From NCBI RefSeq assembly GCF_965201005.1, contig NZ_OZ241747.1, positions 434,001-498,000 of the forward strand: a stretch of 64,000 bases of DNA, written 5' to 3'. This DNA comes from Mucilaginibacter_A sp965201005 (GTDB taxonomy: Bacteria > Bacteroidota > Bacteroidia > Sphingobacteriales > Sphingobacteriaceae). Numbering within the stretch: position 1 is the stretch's first letter; each line of letters begins with the position of its first letter. Shown piece after piece: positions 60,929 through 64,000 of this stretch. Under the pieces are notes generated by a model, which saw only the letters and a program-made list of their open reading frames with translations, did no database searches and was not told where the DNA came from. The translations under genes and the position numbers were made by a program.

Positions 60929-61633
60929 ATGAAATATAAGAGAATCCTCCTGAAATTGAGCGGTGAATCCCTGATGGGCGACCGACAATACGGTATTGAC
61001 AACAAACGGGTTTTACAATATGCAGAGGATATTAAAAGTGTGTTTGAGGCCGGCATGGAAATAGCGGTTGTGGTTGGGGGAGGAAATATTTTCCGCGGAT
61101 TGAGTGCAGAAAAATCAGGAATGGAGCGCGCCCAGGCCGATTATATGGGCATGTTGGCTACCGTGATTAATTGCATGGCTTTGCAAAGTGCGCTGGAAGG
61201 GATCGGCGTAGAAACCCGTTTGCAATCGGCCATCAAAATGGAGCAGATTTGCGAGCCTTACATCCGCCGCCGGGCGATGACGCATTTGCAAACCGGCCGC
61301 GTGGTGATTTTTGGTGCCGGTACAGGAAACCCTTATTTCACCACAGATACGGCCGCTTCTTTGCGTGCGATTGAAATCAAAGCGGATGTGGTTTTGAAAG
61401 GCACCCGCGTGGATGGCATTTATTCTGCCGATCCTGAGAAAAACCCTTCCGCAGTAAAATATGACCAGATCACGTTTCAGGAAGTTTACGATAAAGGCTT
61501 GAACGTGATGGACATGACGGCCATTACGTTGTGCCAGGAAAACAAACTGCCGATCATCGTTTTCGACATGAACAAAACAGGGAATTTTAAAAGGATTGCC
61601 GAAGGTGAAGCCATCGGCACGCTGGTACACTAA
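60929..61633 (+). CDS. pyrH: UMP kinase
   Basis: This 234-residue protein of the amino acid kinase fold converts UMP to UDP. KYKRILLKLSGESLMGD at the start, VVGGGNIFRG for nucleotide binding, FGAGTGNPYFTTDTAA and KGTRVDGIYSADP are the family signatures. It lies 80 bases before frr, a conserved pairing (tsf-pyrH-frr), with nagA inserted between tsf and pyrH here. Confidence 0.96.
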   Translation: MKYKRILLKLSGESLMGDRQYGIDNKRVLQYAEDIKSVFEAGMEIAVVVGGGNIFRGLSAEKSGMERAQADYMGMLATVINCMALQSALEGIGVETRLQSAIKMEQICEPYIRRRAMTHLQTGRVVIFGAGTGNPYFTTDTAASLRAIEIKADVVLKGTRVDGIYSADPEKNPSAVKYDQITFQEVYDKGLNVMDMTAITLCQENKLPIIVFDMNKTGNFKRIAEGEAIGTLVH

Positions 61634-61712
61634 TTTTAGGCCGATAAAAACAGCATCATTCCCCAACAATTTTAGATCAGTATTTTTACTTTTGTCGAAA
61701 TTATAATCAACA

Positions 61713-62276
61713 ATGAGCGAACTCATTAAAACACAGTTAAAAGATACGAAAGCGCAGATGGAACGCGCCATTGAGCATTTAGATAGTGAATTGTTAAAAG
61801 TACGTGCCGGAAAAGCTTCCCCGGCCATGCTGGACGGCCTTTTTGTAGATTACTACGGAACCGCAACGCCATTGGCGCAAGTTGGCAGCATCAACTCGCC
61901 GGACGCGCGCACTTTGGTGATCCAGCCCTGGGAAAAATCATTGCTTGGACCGATTGAGAAAGCGATCATCGAATCAAACCTCAGCCTGAACCCGCAAAAC
62001 GACGGGCAGATCATCCGCATCAACGTACCGCCATTAACCGAAGAACGCAGAAAAGACCTTGTAAAAAAAGCACATGCCGAGGCGGAAAACGGCAAAATTA
62101 CCATCCGCAACATCCGCAAAGATGCCAACGAAAAAATCAAAAAGTTTAAAACGGAAGGTGTATCTGAAGATGATATTAAAGTTGGCGAAGGCGACGTGCA
62201 AAAACTGACAGACAGTTATATTATAAAAGTTGACCAACTGGCCAGCGTAAAGGAAAAAGATATTATGACGGTTTAA
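61713..62276 (+). CDS. frr: Ribosome recycling factor
   Basis: This 187-residue protein has AIEHLDSELLKVRAGKASPAMLDGLFVDYYGTATPLAQVGSI and the C-terminal RKDANEKIKKFK ... DSYIIKVDQLASVKEKDIMTV, typical of RRF. It splits the post-termination ribosome with EF-G. The upstream gap carries an exact dispersed 12-mer (61645-61656) and a TACTTTTG box (61687-61694) that may be its own promoter's -7 element. Confidence 0.96.
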   Translation: MSELIKTQLKDTKAQMERAIEHLDSELLKVRAGKASPAMLDGLFVDYYGTATPLAQVGSINSPDARTLVIQPWEKSLLGPIEKAIIESNLSLNPQNDGQIIRINVPPLTEERRKDLVKKAHAEAENGKITIRNIRKDANEKIKKFKTEGVSEDDIKVGEGDVQKLTDSYIIKVDQLASVKEKDIMTV

Positions 62277-62297
62277 AAACTATTTTTAAACTACTTT

Positions 62298-62336
62298 AGA
62301 GAGGGAATATCCGAATGGCAATTCCCTCTTTTTATT
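62298..62336 (+). terminator. Terminator after frr
   Basis: AGAGGGAAT (about 62300-62308) pairs with ATTCCCTCT (62321-62329), followed by TTTTTATTTT. It lies between frr and the ABC exporter gene, which therefore needs its own promoter. Confidence 0.88.
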
Positions 62337-62346
62337 TTAAAATTAC

Positions 62347-64000
62347 ATGAATTTACTACTCAATTATTTAAAAACCCATCGTGGCTATGTGTTAATAGCA
62401 TTGTTGCTTGCTGCTGTTAATCAGGGATTTTCATTGCTTGATCCATACATTACGGGTCGTGTTTTTGATAAATACATCGATAAAATCAATGTCCTGTCGC
62501 GGCATGATTTCATTTATGGCGTGCTTGCTTTAATCGGTTTGGCTATTGGGGCAGCAATGGTTTCGCGTATTGCCAAAAATTTCCAGGATTATTACACCAA
62601 TATCATTACTCAAAAAGTGGGTGCCAAAATGTATGCTGATGGCTTAGAACATTCTTTAAAATTGCCGTATCAGGTATTTGAAGATCAGCGGAGCGGAGAA
62701 ACTTTGGGTGTTTTGCAGAAAGTAAGGCTCGATACCGAAAAGTTTATTACTTCTTTTATCAGTGTTTTATTTGTAAGCCTGATCGGGATGATGGCCATCA
62801 TTTTTTATTCGTTAACCGTTAGCTACAAAGTTACATTGGTTTATTTTGCCGCCATCCCGGTCATCACTTTTGTAAGTATGTTTTTGAGCCGGAAAATAAA
62901 AACAATCCAAACAAAAATCGTTAAGCAAACAACCGCACTTGCCGGCTCCACAACAGAATCGCTGCGCAATATCGAATTGATTAAAAGTTTAGGTTTGGCC
63001 GGACAGGAAATTAAACGATTGAATAAAACAACGTATCAAATCCTGGAATTAGAATTAAAAAAAGTGAAATATGTGCGAAGCATGAGTTTTGCACAAGGCA
63101 CAACTGTAAACTTTGTCCGCAGTACAATGGTAGTGGTTTTACTGATTTTGATTTTTGAAAAAACGATTTCACCAGGGCAATATTTATCATTTCTGTTTTA
63201 TTCGTTTTTCCTTTTCAATCCGCTGCAGGAATTAGGAAATGTAATCCTTTCCTGGCGGGAAGCCGAGGTTTCGCTGGGTAATTTTAAGCAGATTTTAAGT
63301 ACAGATATCGATGTAAAACCAGCCAATCCTGTCCATCTGCCAAAAATTAATACCTTGACTTTTGATGAAGTAAGTTTTAAACACCTTACCGGAAAACGCA
63401 ATGCCATCAGCGATATTGATTTTAGTGTGGAAAAAGGGGAAACCATCGCTTTTGTTGGCCCTTCGGGTTCCGGGAAAACAACTTTGGTGAAAATGCTGGT
63501 CGGTTTGTATCAGCCTTTAAGCGGAAAAGTGCTTTATAACAACATCAGCAGTAAAGAAATTGATTTGGACCAGCTGCGCGAAAAAATTGGTTTTGTAACG
63601 CAGGATACGCAACTATTTTCCGGGACAATCCGCGAAAACCTGCTTTTTGTGCAGCCCAAAGCAACCGATGAAGAATGTTTATCGGCCATGAAACGTGCAG
63701 CTTGCTACAACTTGTTGGCACGTGCAGAAAATGGTTTGGACACGGTTATCGGCGAAGGCGGCGTAAAGGTTTCGGGCGGGGAAAAGCAGCGTTTATCGAT
63801 TGCGAGGGCTTTGCTTCGGAAACCGGATCTGTTGGTTTTTGATGAAGCTACTTCTTCGCTGGATTCGATTACGGAAGAAGAGATTTCTAAAACGATCCGC
63901 GATGTTTCTGAGCAGGAAAACCACATCACGATTTTGATTGCGCACCGATTATCCACTATTTTACATGCCGACCGGATTTATGTGCTGGAAAAAGGCCGCA
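62347..64000 (+). CDS. ABC exporter, fused permease and ATPase (partial)
   Basis: The frame starts at ATG 62347 (MNLLLNYLKTHRGYVLIALL) and runs off the right edge after about 551 codons. The N-terminal six-helix exporter domain covers about residues 1-320 (LLDPYITGRVFDKYIDK; VSLIGMMAIIFYSLTVSYKVTLVYF). The ATPase follows, with Walker A FVGPSGSGKTT, Q-loop FVTQDTQLFSG, signature KVSGGEKQRLSIARALL, Walker B LLVFDEATSS and the H-loop LIAHRLS. It is an MsbA/lipid or peptide exporter-like half transporter that should work as a dimer. The substrate is unknown. No exact dispersed 12-mer lies in the visible part. Confidence 0.93.
   Translation, partial: MNLLLNYLKTHRGYVLIALLLAAVNQGFSLLDPYITGRVFDKYIDKINVLSRHDFIYGVLALIGLAIGAAMVSRIAKNFQDYYTNIITQKVGAKMYADGLEHSLKLPYQVFEDQRSGETLGVLQKVRLDTEKFITSFISVLFVSLIGMMAIIFYSLTVSYKVTLVYFAAIPVITFVSMFLSRKIKTIQTKIVKQTTALAGSTTESLRNIELIKSLGLAGQEIKRLNKTTYQILELELKKVKYVRSMSFAQGTTVNFVRSTMVVVLLILIFEKTISPGQYLSFLFYSFFLFNPLQELGNVILSWREAEVSLGNFKQILSTDIDVKPANPVHLPKINTLTFDEVSFKHLTGKRNAISDIDFSVEKGETIAFVGPSGSGKTTLVKMLVGLYQPLSGKVLYNNISSKEIDLDQLREKIGFVTQDTQLFSGTIRENLLFVQPKATDEECLSAMKRAACYNLLARAENGLDTVIGEGGVKVSGGEKQRLSIARALLRKPDLLVFDEATSSLDSITEEEISKTIRDVSEQENHITILIAHRLSTILHADRIYVLEKGR

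Larger units (their letters stand above)
790..61656. repeat. Dispersed 12-mer TAAAARMAGYAT, 67 exact copies
   Basis: Sites not covered by other repeat entries, by my reading. Plus strand: 790, 12069, 12273, 13265, 13900, 14697, 22459, 23128, 24906, 25439, 27748, 27894, 28674, 29748, 30835, 42341, 46589, 47108, 51460, 53338, 54069, 59891, 60116, 61645. Minus strand (left coordinate): 4441, 9918, 11099, 11929, 16660, 16765, 24258, 29150, 30113, 32776, 34168, 34323, 35588, 36659, 37754, 38570, 40134, 41488, 60355, 60850. Each is 12 bases long. Two forms are about equally common: ACAG (35) and GAAG (32) at positions 6-9. See the findings for interpretation. Confidence 0.9.

Noticed and set aside
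1..64000. CRISPR array made of the dispersed words
   Set aside because: Spacing is irregular, orientation mixed, the unit is only 12 bases and copies lie inside genes. No cas genes are present.
1..64000. Chi- or KOPS-like polar signal
   Set aside because: Copies are split 37 to 30 between the strands with no long stretch of one orientation, whereas polar signals are skewed along a replichore.

Overview
The window looks like a chromosome segment of a Bacteroidota bacterium, most likely family Sphingobacteriaceae (Pedobacter/Mucilaginibacter-like). Evidence: promoters of the TTTG-N18-TAnnTTTG type upstream of rimP and rplM; Bacteroidota families DUF4270, DUF4407, DUF4142, DUF1501/DUF1800 and a type IX secretion (T9SS) sorting domain; futalosine-pathway menaquinone genes; and a one-domain GT5 'starch synthase' next to panC. 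The genus is inference.

Layout. 1-2.1 kb: end of an ABC permease, its ATPase, a GNAT acetyltransferase and a HicB-HicA toxin-antitoxin pair. 2.1-9.5 kb: small hypothetical protein, GHL10-type secreted glycosidase, anchored coiled-coil protein, and a 1247-residue NtrY-like histidine kinase. 9.5-16.7 kb: fabD, folE, queD, then mqnB and mqnD, a PAS protein, a prohibitin-like protein, a small membrane protein, rhodanese and a DUF4407 protein. 16.7-25.4 kb: M28 peptidase, a hicA remnant, repeat-rich DNA, a secreted lipase-like protein whose T9SS tail is cut by an in-frame TAG, a lipoprotein, and an ATP-dependent DNA ligase with its partner exonuclease. 25.4-38.4 kb: S41 tail-specific protease, TerC, an RlmI-like methyltransferase, a DUF6364/PIN toxin-antitoxin pair, DUF1501/DUF1800 proteins, a nucleoside deaminase, superoxide dismutase, an MDR oxidoreductase, OxyR and a DUF4142 protein. 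38.4-49.5 kb: an unrecognised two-gene envelope unit, a GH36 relic, an SGNH hydrolase, DUF4270, one-domain GT5, panC-panD-rfaE2 and an LLM oxidoreductase. 49.8-64 kb: a TlpA-like thioredoxin protein, a holin-like protein, and core expression genes rimP-nusA-infB, rplM-rpsI-rpsB-tsf, nagA, pyrH-frr and the start of an ABC exporter.

The most striking signal is not a gene. A 12-base word, TAAAARMAGYAT, in two coupled forms (TAAAAACAGYAT and TAAAAGAAGYAT), occurs by my reading 67 times without mismatch (37 on +, 30 on -), about once per kb. At least 25 further copies have one mismatch. About 45 exact copies are intergenic or touch a start or stop codon; about 22 lie inside genes. Many have an A/T tract about five bases before the core, and several form inverted pairs. 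This density and architecture resemble the DNA uptake sequences of Neisseriaceae and Pasteurellaceae. I know of no such system described in Bacteroidota, so I propose it as a candidate genome-wide recognition sequence. An uptake role is a hypothesis only.

Other points: a strong hairpin sits at the very 5' end of the rimP-nusA-infB transcript; the DUF6364 antitoxin start codon lies in a copy of the dispersed word; and several broken genes (hicA remnant, GH36 relic, T9SS truncation) occur in the accessory parts. I saw no rRNA, tRNA, CRISPR array or insertion sequence.
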